Source: Eutreptiella sp. 'Long Island Sound 2002' (Eukaryota; Euglenozoa; Euglenophyceae; Eutreptiales; Eutreptiaceae). From it: 64,000 nucleotides of DNA. The notes below the pieces were generated by a model. The model was not told where the DNA came from. It searched no databases and saw only the letters and a list, made by a program, of their open reading frames with translations. The stretch lies in the NCBI GenBank assembly GCA_964036045.1, contig OZ038379.1, forward strand, positions 77,500,138-77,564,137, read 5' to 3'. Numbering within the stretch: the first letter of the stretch is position 1; each line of letters begins with the position of its first letter. The position numbers and the translations under genes are program-made. This document shows, piece by piece, positions 45,409 to 55,961 of the stretch.

Positions 45409-46184
45409 AAAAAAAGCACAGAACATATATTTCTTGTACCATTCTGATGGGCTCTCGTCTGGTAGCGCTCGTGCACAACCTTCATTGAAGCAACGAGTAC
45501 CTGAATTGTCTTTGAGTCATTGAAATTTGCCAGAAGCAGGCACCCCCGGAAGCGGAAAAATTCTTCCCGGGCTTGGTCAGCCCCTGCGCTTGGCAGACTT
45601 CTTCCCCAAGGGCACCTTCTTTCTCCAGGTATCGGACATCATATTGATTACTGGTGTGGTTTGCAGTACATTGCATTTTACTCTCCACAAAATCAATTTT
45701 TCCGGCCCAAAAACACGCTCAAAAAAGGACAATCCATGGCGAATTCCTATTTTCTTTGCACAATTTACTTTGATTCATAGTCAACAACGGGAGGAGCAAT
45801 TTGTCTTCAGCCAAAACTACAAGGGTGGTCCCTATCCAGCTCAGCGTCATCTGTTGATTGGACATGCTTCATGTGACGCCAGTGATATTCCTTTTTTTGC
45901 TTGACACTACCCATAGTTTTAGGCATCTGTGCAACATCAGCAATGCTGAAGGATGCACCCTGTGCAACACCTCCAACATATGTGCTCCTTTTGTTAGGAA
46001 GGCAGCAACATTAGAAATGTTTTCTTGAATCATCAATTAGATTTGCAAGCCTTGTTTAGAGCGCTGAATGTCCGCCCGCGTAAACATATGGTACAATGTG
46101 ATCAGGTCAAGGGTGCCTGTAATGTCACTCCAGGGTAGGCGCCTGCTTGATTCATAAATATTACCTTCATTACCTTGCTTTGGA

Positions 46185-46240
46185 GGGGCAATCGACTGTT
46201 TCTTGCGCGAGGCCTCGCGCAAGAAACAGTCCATTGCCCC
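46185..46240. repeat. 56-bp near-perfect palindrome with the GCGAGGCCTCGC core
   Basis: Centred at 46212/46213. The inner 38 bases (46194-46231) are perfectly symmetrical. One mismatched pair (46193/46232) is followed by eight more paired bases. Transcribed on either strand it would form a 28-step stem with almost no loop. It lies between the N-terminal ORF and the duplicated block of element C. Confidence 0.9.
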
Positions 46241-46263
46241 AAAACATGCCTTTGTTGGACCCA

Positions 46264-47208
46264 TCAGGACCAAAAAAAGGGCCAAAACTCCTTACATAAG
46301 GGTTCTTTTGGTGTTTCAGAAACAGCTTGATTTTTTGCAAGCCGAAGAATGGTTTTTTGGACCTTTTTTGAGGCCCTGTATTTGGGGTACTTTCTGTCGT
46401 TTTTTAACCTGCAACTTGAGCCGCCTAAGAAATGGTCCATAACTCTTGCCACCAACTCATCCTTCTGGAACTTCCCGGTCACCAACTCCCGGTCATCCCA
46501 CCAATGGGGTGACTTAGCCTGGGCTCGCTCATTTCGAGCAGCCACTCAATCATGCATACCCATCCGCATATAGGCAACAAGCCGGTCGATCTCCAGGCGG
46601 GAGACTACGTCAACACTCTCTGTAGGGACACTCTTTTCTTTAAAAATGACCCTCATTGGCACGGCCTGTACCCTCCTGATGAATGCTTCATCACCAGTGG
46701 GCTGGCACTGTGAATCATCAACCAAGAAAGCCTTGGTACTCAAGGCTTGTCCCGGGGCGGGCATGGGTATACCCTTGGCGTCGATGAACACCTGCTCCTC
46801 AGGTCCACATTGCATCTTGCTGAGTGTGATGGACTCCAAAGTCGACTTAAGATCCTCCAGCGAACATGGGCTGACTCCTATGTCCGTCACGACCAGGATA
46901 CCCTTTGCTCTATCCGCAATGATCTTGTTCACCGTACATTCGGTGTCTTCTTGGGCACCATGCCAGTACATGGGCCCCCACTCTTTCAAACCCCAACACT
47001 TTGACCACGCAGAGTGTCCTTTGTGCCAATGCCTCGTACACTTCCTCAGCTGCGGGGCATCCCAGGAAGCAAATACCTCCCTCTCGGGTTTTTCGCCTCC
47101 AAGTTGCTGAACCATGCGATTGTACACTTCTGGCGCCATGCCATATTCAATGAAATGACCTCCGCGGTCCCCATTGAACTTGGTACTCACGGTCTTGACG
47201 GCCCGCAC
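46264..47208 (-). pseudogene. N-terminal ORF of element C with EVFAS domain
   Basis: A minus-strand frame of 220 codons continues in frame past TGA 46546-46548 for 94 more. It reads RGGHFIEYGMAPEVYNRMVQ, then EVFASWDAPQLRKC, GPMYWHGAQEDTECTVNKI, RAKGILVVTDIG, SLEDLKSTLESI, VFIDAKGIPMPAPG and RLEIDRLVAYMRMGMHD. The pattern FAS, an aromatic/Pro step (PMYWHG), an amphipathic helix and ILVV resembles, at a distance, the middle domain of elements A and D (ELFxSDKQ, GNPRFSEL, MVLCSPDW). Similar segments occur near RNase H or methyltransferase modules of DIRS-like retroelements. The family is not certain and the frame is broken. Confidence 0.5.
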
Positions 47209-47552
47209 GATTCTTGCCTTCTCATTTCCGGTCCACTGAGATAATCCTGCGGCATGGTCCGTAGTTAGCCAACTAAGACGCTCAGTAAGAAAAAGTGCTT
47301 TTCCAATGCTTTACGGTAGACTTTAGTTGTATTAGAGATGCTCTAAGCACTCTTGCATTTTTATCTTGGTATTGGCCTAACCAAAATGGGTGATAACACA
47401 TTTTGACCTATAGAACCAAACACTAAATCAGGACGTTGTGTGGACCCCTTAATCCCCAAGCAATGTGCACTAAAACATCTTTTCCTGAGTAACTGAGGCA
47501 CTGATATACTGAAGGCAGAGCGTATGCATATATCTATGTTTTCTGATGAATT

Positions 47553-47641
47553 CTTAGCTATCCTAGTGGTCTGCACCCTAGGGGGCTGGGGCACCTCTCT
47601 TTGAGAGGTCCTGGGTTCAATACCCAGTCAGCCTAGCTAAG
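47553..47641 (+). other. tRNA-like (SINE-type) module, 89 nt
   Basis: The same 8-base end stem as the palindrome copies is present, with hairpin ACCTC-TCTTTGA-GAGGT and T arm CTGGG-TTCAATA-CCCAG. The loop changes but the stems are kept, which is mild evidence that structure was maintained in the source element. Confidence 0.6.
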
Positions 47642-48063
47642 TAGGAATATCCCATGTGACATGGCAGTGACCTCAGCGCCACAAGCCATGCCACCTCAGC
47701 ACCTATGGGACCCAAAAACAAAGAGTGCACATCTCAAGATGGCACTATGGAAGAGTGTGAGGCCATGGGGCAGTTTTCCACTCAGTTTTTCTCAAACATA
47801 TAAAATATTTCATCCTGAGTTGCATTGAATGTTTATTTGCTGTGGTCTATTGTTGATAGTTCTCTTTATCTAACACTTTGTGAGTGCAGCCCTTCATGTT
47901 TTGATCCTGTTTATCTTGTACTTGCTTATCTCTGGCTTGGGCTATCCTGGATTGGTTGCATTTCAACAATAAAACATTTTCATCAACAAACACAAGCAGC
48001 AGGAACCCTACACAGGCAGCAAGCAGCAGGAGAGGCACATCAAGAACACAGTGCTGAAAACAC

Positions 48064-48070
48064 TATAAAA
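48064..48070 (+). promoter_or_regulatory. Candidate TATA box upstream of element D gag
   Basis: TATAAAA lies 100 bases before the gag ATG (48170). The right-arm repeat has CATAAAA at the equivalent place. Only the motif and its position support this. Confidence 0.25.
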
Positions 48071-48075
48071 TGTTC

Positions 48076-48089
48076 TGGTAGCAAGAAGC
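48076..48089 (+). other. Candidate primer-binding site of element D
   Basis: TGGTAGCAAGAAGC starts with TGG and resembles initiator-Met-type primer sites used by many Ty3 elements. The preceding bases do not end in CA, so the LTR edge is unproven. Confidence 0.25.
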
Positions 48090-48169
48090 AGACAGTCTCT
48101 GCGTACCGGCAGCAACCCCGTGCCGTACATCCAGTGCGCCGAGTACTGTCCTGAGCAAGAAGTGCGAAT

Positions 48170-49792
48170 ATGGACACAAAGAAGGAGGACACCGACGCGA
48201 AGACGGCGCCTGAGGCACCAGCAAAGCCAGCGCCTGGTGAACCTAGACCTGGACCTAGCGCTGTACCTTCGGTGCCCTTACATGGCCCAGTTGATGTGGT
48301 TGATGACTCGCTGGAGGGACTTCAGTCGGCCTTCAGGGCCCTCTCAGTCGAGGAGGTGGACACCAACCCTGTGAAGAGAGAGAGGGAGAGAGAGAAGGAT
48401 GCAGGAGAAAGCATGGCAGACAAACGAGTAGACCATGGGCAAGACCCGACGAGTGAGTCAACCTTCGAGGGTGCACCAAGCGCCTCTGGCCTCCACACAT
48501 CACCATCTCCTACAACCACCACACTCCGGACTCCAGACCCGGCAGCTGCAACACCCACGCCCATAACCACCCCGCCTACGGCTGAGGGTACAGGCTTTAC
48601 TGGTATGCCTACCCACCCCGCCTATGGTGTGGACCCATCCACCACTGCGTTTCCAGAGGCAACCAGTGCCAGTGAGCCAGTGGCCTCCAGGTCTGTGCCG
48701 CGCTGGTATGCGGCAGACTATCACCATCCCCTACCCCCTACTGGAGCCTATGTGGATGTTCCTGGGTATGCAACCCTTAGTGGGCTGAGGAGAGGGCCTG
48801 AGTCATGCGGGAGCAGGAGTAGAGGATCAGGGAGATCCTCGAACAGGTCCCTGACGCGGTCGGAGATCAATGAGGCACTCCGAGGAGCCACCTCTAAACT
48901 TGTTGGTGATCTCACTCAAGAGATTCGGGCTGAACTGGAGCCCCTGATTCCTCCCCAAGCGTCATCTACCATCGTGGGAGTTTCACCCAACCGAGTACAA
49001 GCCAATCATCTGTTGGCGGGGTTGACAAACACCCTGGGGAGCCTGAGGAGCCGATCGATGCCAACCCCTGCTGTAATACCGAGAAGCCCTTTTGGACCAA
49101 GAACGGCCCAGCATCCCTACAGCCACGTGGGGAATTCAACGAGAGCGGAGCTGGACCGGCTGGGGCTGACAGCCCTGAGGGAAATGGTTGACGTGGAGCT
49201 CTACGGCTCTAGTGACCTGGGCAGAGATCCCTCTGACGATGAGCCGCCGTCCATGACTTCTGCTTTGCCCTCAGAGGACGGCGTCCCCGAGGACCCCGAG
49301 AACCTGAGTGGGCGGAAGAAGAAGAAGAAGAGGAAGACCAAGCGCCCTGAGGGACACAGGTCTCAGGAGGCTAAGGCAATTGGAACCTCCAAAATTGTGG
49401 TGATCTTGCCTGGGTTCACAGGCAAGGATCCCAGCGAGTTCACTGAGAATTTTGGCTGGTTCCTCCGAATGACCGGCCAAACCCATGCTAGCGGGCGAGT
49501 CAAGTGCGATCTGCTCCTGCAGTGCTGCAAGACCACGTACCTGGAGAAGCAAGTCAAGCAGATCGTGACGAAGTCCGCCACCTTTGCCGGCGTGTTGGTT
49601 GCCTTGGAGAGGCAGTACCCTACCTACAAACCGGACCTCTCCATTAGGGCCGAGATCCAGAACCTGGCCGTGCTGCCCAACAACCCCAAACAACCCAGGG
49701 TCTCCGAGCTACTGGCTGACGTGGACCACTGGGCAGGACGACTGACGCCCGGTTCCTACAGCAGCGACGATCTGGTCTTCTGGTTGGTGGCT
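48170..49792 (+). CDS. gag: Ty3-type gag, N-terminal 541 codons (element D)
   Basis: An open frame begins at ATG 48170. The N-terminal 300 residues are Pro/Thr/Ser-rich and probably disordered, with a charged patch KREREREKD near 70. An Arg/Ser-rich stretch (GSRSRGSGRSSNRSLTRSE) comes near 215, then an amphipathic segment NEALRGATSKLVGDLTQEI. A Lys-rich patch GRKKKKKRKTKRP near 380 could be a nuclear-localisation signal. The capsid-type domain starts near 405 (LPGFTGKDPSEF, LRMTGQTHASGRVKCDLLLQ) and is the part shared with element A. The frame is cut after FWLVA by insertion G; the continuation is at 55996. The apparent stop at 49862 belongs to the insertion. Confidence 0.85.
49780..49792. 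repeat. Target-site duplication CTGGTTGGTGGCT, left copy
   Basis: Identical to 55983-55995. Element A has this sequence once, uninterrupted, at 3122-3134, which proves the empty-site arrangement. Confidence 0.92.
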
Positions 49793-50145
49793 GCAGTGTT
49801 TGATTGTCGCGCGCGCTGGCGTCTCGCCAGAATGAAAAACAACACGAAAACATTTTCTGAATAGCTGAAAAAAAAGCTAATTAGCATAAAAAACGCTTGG
49901 GCCAAAAAGCGCGCTGCGAAACGCGTAAAAACGCGACGGAAAAATTTTTGACCTTAAAGAGGTGAATAGTTAAAGCCGTAAGCACCTTAACCGTCTTAGG
50001 AGCATAACGCCGTTCCTCGCGTAGTCTAACTCGCCATAGGCGCAAAGAAAAATGCGTCGCAAGCAACGCGTAAAACTCGAAATATTTCCGTAGCTCGCCA
50101 CGACCCCTCGCGTCCCACCCTGTCGCCTTTTTCTTCTTCTTCTCC

Positions 50146-50327
50146 ATGTACCTCCCTCCCCGCCCTTGTACCCATCACTCCCCTTGCCCTGCAGCTCAGG
50201 CAGCGGCCCTCGGGGAAAGCGGTAAACCCCTAGCAATGAACGCCAACAGCTTTGACAACGACCTACTCAAGTACGAGCCCAAGAACACCAGAGCATCGCC
50301 GCCAACGCCGCCAACGACGGGTGACAC
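50146..50327 (+). CDS. Candidate first exon within insertion G
   Basis: A short frame from ATG 50146 encodes a peptide with ordinary composition (NANSFDNDLLKYEPKNTRAS at about residues 32-51). It runs up to a GTAAGT splice donor at 50328. Splicing to 50429 would join it in frame to the long T-free open region (GFKGKKRQQAHTAP follows). I recognise no domain. It may be the start of an ORF1-like protein or a captured exon. Confidence 0.3.
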
Positions 50328-50428
50328 GTAAGTCAGCAAAAAGTACATGGTCTTGTTGCTCGCGGGTGTGTTGGGTAGTGTATAATTTCATTTTATTTCA
50401 AAAAAAACATTTATAACGGGTTTTGCAG
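50328..50428 (+). other. Candidate 101-nt spliceosomal intron in insertion G
   Basis: It starts GTAAGT and ends TTTTGCAG. The interior is T/A-rich (TATAATTTCATTTTATTTC), in sharp contrast to the T-free sequence that follows at once. An intron inside a retroposed element would be unexpected, since reverse transcription of a spliced RNA removes it. Confidence 0.35.
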
Positions 50429-50433
50429 TGGTT

Positions 50434-52490
50434 TTAAAGGAAAAAAGCGACAGCAAGCACACACAGCACCGCAAAAAGACACCAGAACACGACAGCGCAG
50501 CACCACACGACAGCACAGCACCACAGGACACAACACAGGGGAGCAGGGCGCCACAACAAGCCTACGAACCACAGGGAAGCACACCAGGACACAAACAGCA
50601 GAAAGCGCAGCGCCAGGAAACAAACAACAGGCACAGGCAACAACGCAAACAGACAGCAGGGCACGGCAGCACACCACCACGCGACAGCACAGCACCACAG
50701 AACACAACACAACGGGGCGGAGCACCAAGACACCCCACATCAAACCACAGGGCGGTGAGCCACACGGCCAGACCGGGACAGCACCACCGAAACACGACAC
50801 CAGGAGCCACCAGGAGACAACAGAGGACAGCCAAGCCCAACAGCACACACCCGAACACAACAGGCAACAACACACAACACTAGCCAGCGCCAGAGGGGTG
50901 AGAGAGCACCGCACAGAGAGCAACGACACAGGCACACCAACAAAGCACCACACAAGCGGCGCCACTAAAAGGGAGGCACCCAGAAACACGGCACAAGGAA
51001 CGACAGCACACGGACGCCAGGCAGCACAGCAGGACAACACAGCACCGCGCCCAAGGACAGACAGAGCACAACAACACGCCACAGCAGCGGACGAGGCAAG
51101 ACGCGACCCAAGCACAGCAACGAAACAAACAACACAGCACGGAACCAAGAGACGCACCACGGCACGGCAGAGCACCAAACGGCACAGCGCAACAGAAGCC
51201 AGCACAAGAACGCAACGCGACAGGGCCACGCCAAACAGCAAGACACACCACGACCGAGCACCAGACAGACCAAAACAGGAGGGACCACCACGGAAAGGCA
51301 CGAAACAACGCAAAAAAAAAACACCAGCAGAGAACACAGCAGCACGCGACAGAAGAACACAACAAAAACAGCCCAACAAGACCAAGCGCAACACTGCGCC
51401 GGACAGCAAAGCAGGAAAACCCAGCAAAGCACAAGCACGCCACACAGCACCAGGCAAAACACACAACGCACCACAGACTGCAGCGCCAACAGCACCACAC
51501 ACCAGCACACCCCACAGCCACAAGCACACAAACGGACACCGCACCGCACAACCGGGAAAAAAAAAAGGCAGGGAACAAAACACCAAGGAGCAAAAAAAAA
51601 AAACCAGGGGGGGGGGCGGAAAAAAAGAAAGAAAGAAACAAAAAAAGGGGGGGGGGTCGCGAACAAGACGCCAAGGACCAAGGCACCCCGGGCCGCAAAA
51701 CACGGAACGCCGGAGACAACGGGGGCGCAGAAAGGGAGAAGAAAAAAAAACACACAGCAAACGGGGCAACCGAAGCCCGGAGGGGGCCGAACAAAGAACA
51801 AGGACAAGGGTGCCACAGGAAAAGGTGAGGCGCACCAGAACGCGCCCGAGAGGCCCGCCCGCCCGACCCCACCAAGCAAAGCACGCACACGCACACACGC
51901 ACGGGACCCGGGCGTGGCATCCTCCGACGCGAAAGGGGAGGTGTTGGCGTCCACATGAAACAGCCCCGGTGCACCCACCGAGTCCCCCGTCGAAAAATGG
52001 GCGGTACCGGAAGCCGGACGCGTGAGTGACCGGGTCAACACACGCCAACTACCGCAGCGCACGCAGCCCAAGACCGACGCCAGAGGGACCCGCCAGGAAT
52101 GACCCCATCGCGGGTCCCCGGACGGGTACGACGTGGAGCGAGCCAAGAGCCCCTTCCTCGGCAGGGGCCAGCAGGACGCACTAAGAGCCCGGTTCTCGTC
52201 CGGCCTCCACGTGCCCCGCGCAGCCGCCCAGTAAATCCGGGGGCGCAAGCCTCCGGGATGGGGAAAGGCACCACAGCGTCGGGAAAGCCGAGCAAAGCAC
52301 CGAGAGCGACTGGACCGGACGAGGCGCGGCGCACCAACGCGGGGCCACAAGGCACGCCAAAGAGGCACGCCGCCAGCCAAAACCCCGGAACACGGACAGG
52401 TGCCAAGCAACAACGGCCAGCGCGAACCCGGGCAGCGCACCCAACACGCAACGAACCACGGCACAGGGACAGGTGCCAGGCAACACCCAA
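50434..52490 (+). other. Sense-strand T-depleted tract; longest T-free run 50967-51394
   Basis: From about 50434 the plus strand consists almost only of A, C and G. Between 50967 and 51394 there are 428 consecutive bases without T, and 51481-51600 is T-free again. T becomes more frequent after about 51.9 kb. All stop codons contain T, so every plus frame is open by composition, and the minus strand, free of A, is equally open. Long frames here (375 codons plus, 545 and 1291 codons minus) are therefore not evidence of genes. The plus-strand peptides are hydrophilic and low-complexity. Confidence 0.9.
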
Positions 52491-52499
52491 CCCACACAC

Positions 52500-55460
52500 C
52501 CACGCCGCACACCTCAGCCAAGGGTGGCGGGGCGCAGCCAAAACCCGAGCCCAAGCACACACACCCACACCACACACCCCGGCCAGGAGTGGCGGGGTAC
52601 AGGCGGAGCGCGCACACAAACACACACACACCCCAACACCCCAGCCAGAAGTGGCGGGGCCCAGCCGAAACCCGAGCCCAAGCACACACACCCACACCAC
52701 ACGGACCAGCCAGGAGTGGCGGGGTACAGGCGGAGCACGCACACAAACACATACACACCCCAACACCCCAGCCAGGAGTGGCGGGGCGCAGCCGAACCCC
52801 GAGCCCAAGCACACACACCCAAACCGCACACCCCAGCCAGGAGTGGCGGGGTGCAAGCGGAGCGGGCACACACACACACACACACCCCAACACCCCAGCC
52901 AAGAGCGGCGGGGCGCAGGCAAAACCGGAGCCCAAACACACACACCCACGCCGCACGCCCCAGCCAGCAGTGGCGGGGTACAGGCGGAGCGGGCACACAA
53001 ACGCACACACACCCCAACACCCCAGCCAAGAGTGGCGGGGCGCAGCCGAAACCCAAACCGAAGCACACAAAACCACACCGCATACCCTAGCCAGGAGTGG
53101 TGGGGTACAAGAGGAGCGGGCACACGAACACACACAAACCCCAACACCCCAGCCAGGGGTGGCGGGGAGCAGCCAAAACCTGACCCCAAACACACACACA
53201 CACACCACACATCTCAGCCAGGAGTGGCGGGGTACAAGCGGAGCGGGCACACGAACACACACACACACCCCAACACCCCAGCCAGGAGTGGCGGGGCGCA
53301 CCCGAAACCCGAGCCCAAGCACCCACACCCACACACCACACCCTAGCCAGGAGTGGCGGGGTACAAGCGGAGCGGGCACACGAACACACACACATCCCAA
53401 CATCCCAACCAGGAGAGGCGGGGCGCAGCCGAAACCCAAGCCCAAGCACACACACCCACGCCAAACACCCCAGCCAGGAGTGGCGGGGTACAGGCAGAGC
53501 GGGCACGCGAACACACACACACCCGAACATCCCAGGCAGGAGTGGCGGGGCGCAACCGAAACCCGAGCCCAAACACACACCCACGCCGCACACCCCAGCC
53601 AGGAGTGGCGGCGTACAAGCGGAGCGCGCACACAAACACACACACACCAACAACACCCCAGCCAGGAGTGGCGGGGCGCAGCCCAAACCCGAGCCCAAAC
53701 ACACACACCCACACCACACACCCCAGCAAGGAGTGGCGGGGTACAAGCGGAGCGGGCACACAAGCACACACACACCCCAACACCCCAGCCAGGAGTGGCG
53801 GGGCGCAGCCGAAACCACAGCCAAAGCACGCACACCCACGCCGCACACCCCAGCCAGGAGTGGCGGGGTACAAGCGGAGCGGGCACACGAACACACACAC
53901 ACCCCAACACCCCGGCCAGGAGTGGCGGGCCGCAGCCGAAACCCGATCCCAAACACACACACACACACACCACACAGCCCAGCCAGGAGCGGGCACACAA
54001 ACACACACACACCCCAACACCCCAGCCAGGAGTGGCGGGGCGCAGCTGAAACCCAAATTCAAGCAAACACACCCACGCCGCCGAGCCCAGCCAGGAGTGG
54101 CAGAGTACAAGCGGAGCGGGCACAGGAACACACACACACCCCAACGACCAAGCCAGGAGTGGCGGGGCGCAGCCGAAACCAGAGCCCAAACACAGACACA
54201 CACACCACACACCCGAGCCAGGAGTGGTGGGGAATAAGCGGAGCGGGCACATGAACACACACACAACCCAGCACCCCAGCAAGGAGTGGCGGGGCGCAGC
54301 CGAAACCCAAGCCCAAGCACACACACCCACGCCGCACACCCCAGCCAGGAGTGGCGGGGTACAAGCGGAGCGCGCACAAGAACACACACACACCCCAACA
54401 CCCCAACCAGCAGAGGTCGGGCGCAGCCGAAACCCAAGCCCAAACACGCACACCCACAGCACACACCCCTGCCAGGAGTGGCGGGGTACAAGCGGAGCGG
54501 GCACACGAGCACACACACACCCCAACACCCCAGTCAGGGGTGGCAGGGCGCAGCCGAAACCCAAGCCCAAGCACACACACCCACGCCGCAGACCCCAGCC
54601 AGGAGTGGCGGGGTACAAGCAGAGTGCGCTGAGGAACACGCACACACCCCAACACCCCAGCCATGAGACGCGGACCGCAGCTGAAACCCGCGCCCAAGCA
54701 CACACACCCACGCCGCACACCCCAGCCAGGAGTGGCGGGCTACAAGCGGAGCGGGCACACAAACACACACACACCCCAACGCCCGGGCCAGAAGTGGCGG
54801 GGCGCAGCCGAAACCCGAGCCCAAGCACACACACCCACACCGCACAGCCCAGCTAGGAATGGCGGGGTACAAGCGGAGCGCGCCCACGAACACACACACA
54901 CCCGAACACCCCAGCCAGCAGTGGCGGGGCGCAGCCGAAACCCGAGGCCAAACAAACACACACACACCACACGGCCCAGCTAGGAATGGCGGGGTACAAG
55001 CGGAGCGCGCCCAGGAACACACACACACCTGAACACCCCAGCCAGGAGTGGCGGGGCGCAACCGAATCCTGAGCCCAAACACACACCCACGCCGCACACC
55101 CCAGCCAAGAGTGGCGGGGTACAAGCGGAGCGGGCACACAAACACACACACACCCCAACACCCGAGCCAGGAGTGGCGGGGCACAGCCGAAACCCGAGCC
55201 CCAGCACACACACCCACACCACACACCCCAGCCAGGAGTGGCGGGTTACAAACAGAGCGGGCACACCAACACGCGCACACCCCAACACCCCACCCAGGAG
55301 TGGCGGGGCGCACCCGAAACCCGAGCCCAAGCACACACACCCACACCGCACACCCCAGCCAGGAGTGGCGGGGTACAAGCGGAGCGGGCACACAAACACA
55401 CACACACCCCATCACGCCAGCCAGGAGTGGCGGGGCGCAGCCAAAACCCGAGCCCAAACA
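52500..55460 (+). repeat. Dimeric minisatellite, about 129-bp unit, roughly 22 copies
   Basis: Two related half-units of about 64 bases alternate. Both start GGAGTGGCGGGG. One continues TACAAGCGGAGCGGGCAC and then CA-rich sequence to CCCCAACACCCCAGCCA, the other CGCAGCCGAAACCCGAGCCC and then CA-rich sequence to CGCACACCCCAGCCA. Successive starts of the TAC type at 53221, 53350 and 53477 give unit lengths of 129 and 127. Copies differ by substitutions, and one block near 53990 has lost part of a half-unit. The array is T-poor on the plus strand. Confidence 0.93.
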
Positions 55461-55961
55461 CAACCCGGACCCACACACAAACACCACACAACAGTAGGAA
55501 ACCCAGTGTCCATAGCCCGGGCACTGAGGCAGCCCGTGACATGCAGGTGACCCGGCCAAACGAGATCCGGAGACCGGGGGTAAGGCTGCATCCTAACGCC
55601 TGCGCTGCTTTGGGACTCGAGGCGGAGCGTGCGACACCAAAGCGCCTCGGAACCCCAGTACCAAGAACATGCATGCATGCCTTGGGAACGGGATACGCCA
55701 GGAAGTGTGGTGATCCTCTAGGGTTCCGCCAAAAGGAGGGGACTTGCGCAAGCACGGGGGCACACCCTCCCCGCGAGACAAGCACGTCACGTTGGCGGCA
55801 ATCAGCCCTTCCGGTGTTGCCCGGGGCCGCTTTGTTGGGGGCCACCAGTCAGGTCTAGCGGGATGTAAGCCGCCTCCCCTCTTCACTGGCGGAATCTCCT
55901 CCTGTTCCTCACAGGGGCGACGCCAGGGGGAACCATGGGGCGCCTCTCCACGGCCTAGTGC

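Larger units (their letters stand above)
41765..45845. repeat. Element C tandem duplication, copy 2 (4.08 kb)
   Basis: Second copy of 37678-41759. Its upstream flank (45846 onward) differs from the upstream flank of copy 1, and it lacks the chromodomain tail, as expected for the 5' unit of an internal tandem duplication. Confidence 0.93.
44634..45845. other. Upstream segment of element C, copy 2
   Basis: Counterpart of 40547-41759. It has three intact palindromes (45096-45113, 45202-45221, 45389-45408). On the minus strand a short Lys-rich piece (KVPLGKKSAKRRG) at about 45580-45620 may be a gag remnant. Confidence 0.5.
37216..47208 (-). mobile_element. Ty3/chromovirus-type element C with internal tandem duplication
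   Basis: On the minus strand from 47208 downwards the order is an N-terminal ORF (46264-47208), a non-coding part with palindromes, RT, RNase H and integrase (copy 2), then the same block again (copy 1), and finally a chromodomain at 37216-37620. The duplicated block is 37678-41759 and 41765-45845. Unique flanks on both outer sides fit one element with an internal tandem duplication rather than two insertions. Shared stops and frameshifts show it was dead before duplicating. Confidence 0.8.
47284..48070 (+). repeat. Dispersed 790-bp repeat with tRNA-like module (third copy)
   Basis: Similar along its length to 15795-16580 (and inverted to 13282-14067) but more diverged. It ends around a TATAAAA sequence and is followed directly by element D. 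It could be a composite SINE or part of an LTR, but no second copy occurs near the 3' end of D, which argues against its being the LTR of D. Confidence 0.75.

Noticed and set aside
47284-48070. 5' LTR of element D
   Set aside because: Attractive because it ends next to a primer-site-like sequence, but no copy lies 3' of the integrase and the same repeat sits before an unrelated LINE in the palindrome.
50898-52025. 375-codon plus-strand frame in the T-free tract
   Set aside because: Open because T is absent. Neighbouring plus frames are open as well. Kept only as part of the composition feature.
50411-52048. 545-codon minus-strand frame in the T-free tract
   Set aside because: Same compositional cause. 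Overlapping frames are open on both strands, and the peptide is a low-complexity Cys/Leu/Val mix.
52400-54049. 549-codon plus-strand His/Thr/Pro-rich frame over the minisatellite
   Set aside because: Translation of the 129-bp repeat. Several frames are equally open.
50965-54840. 1291-codon minus-strand open frame, Cys/Val/Gly-rich
   Set aside because: The minus strand lacks A here because the plus strand lacks T, so stop codons cannot occur. The peptide simply repeats with the minisatellite and has no domain.
52500-55460. CRISPR-like array
   Set aside because: There are no unique spacers; the whole unit repeats as a dimer in a eukaryotic element.
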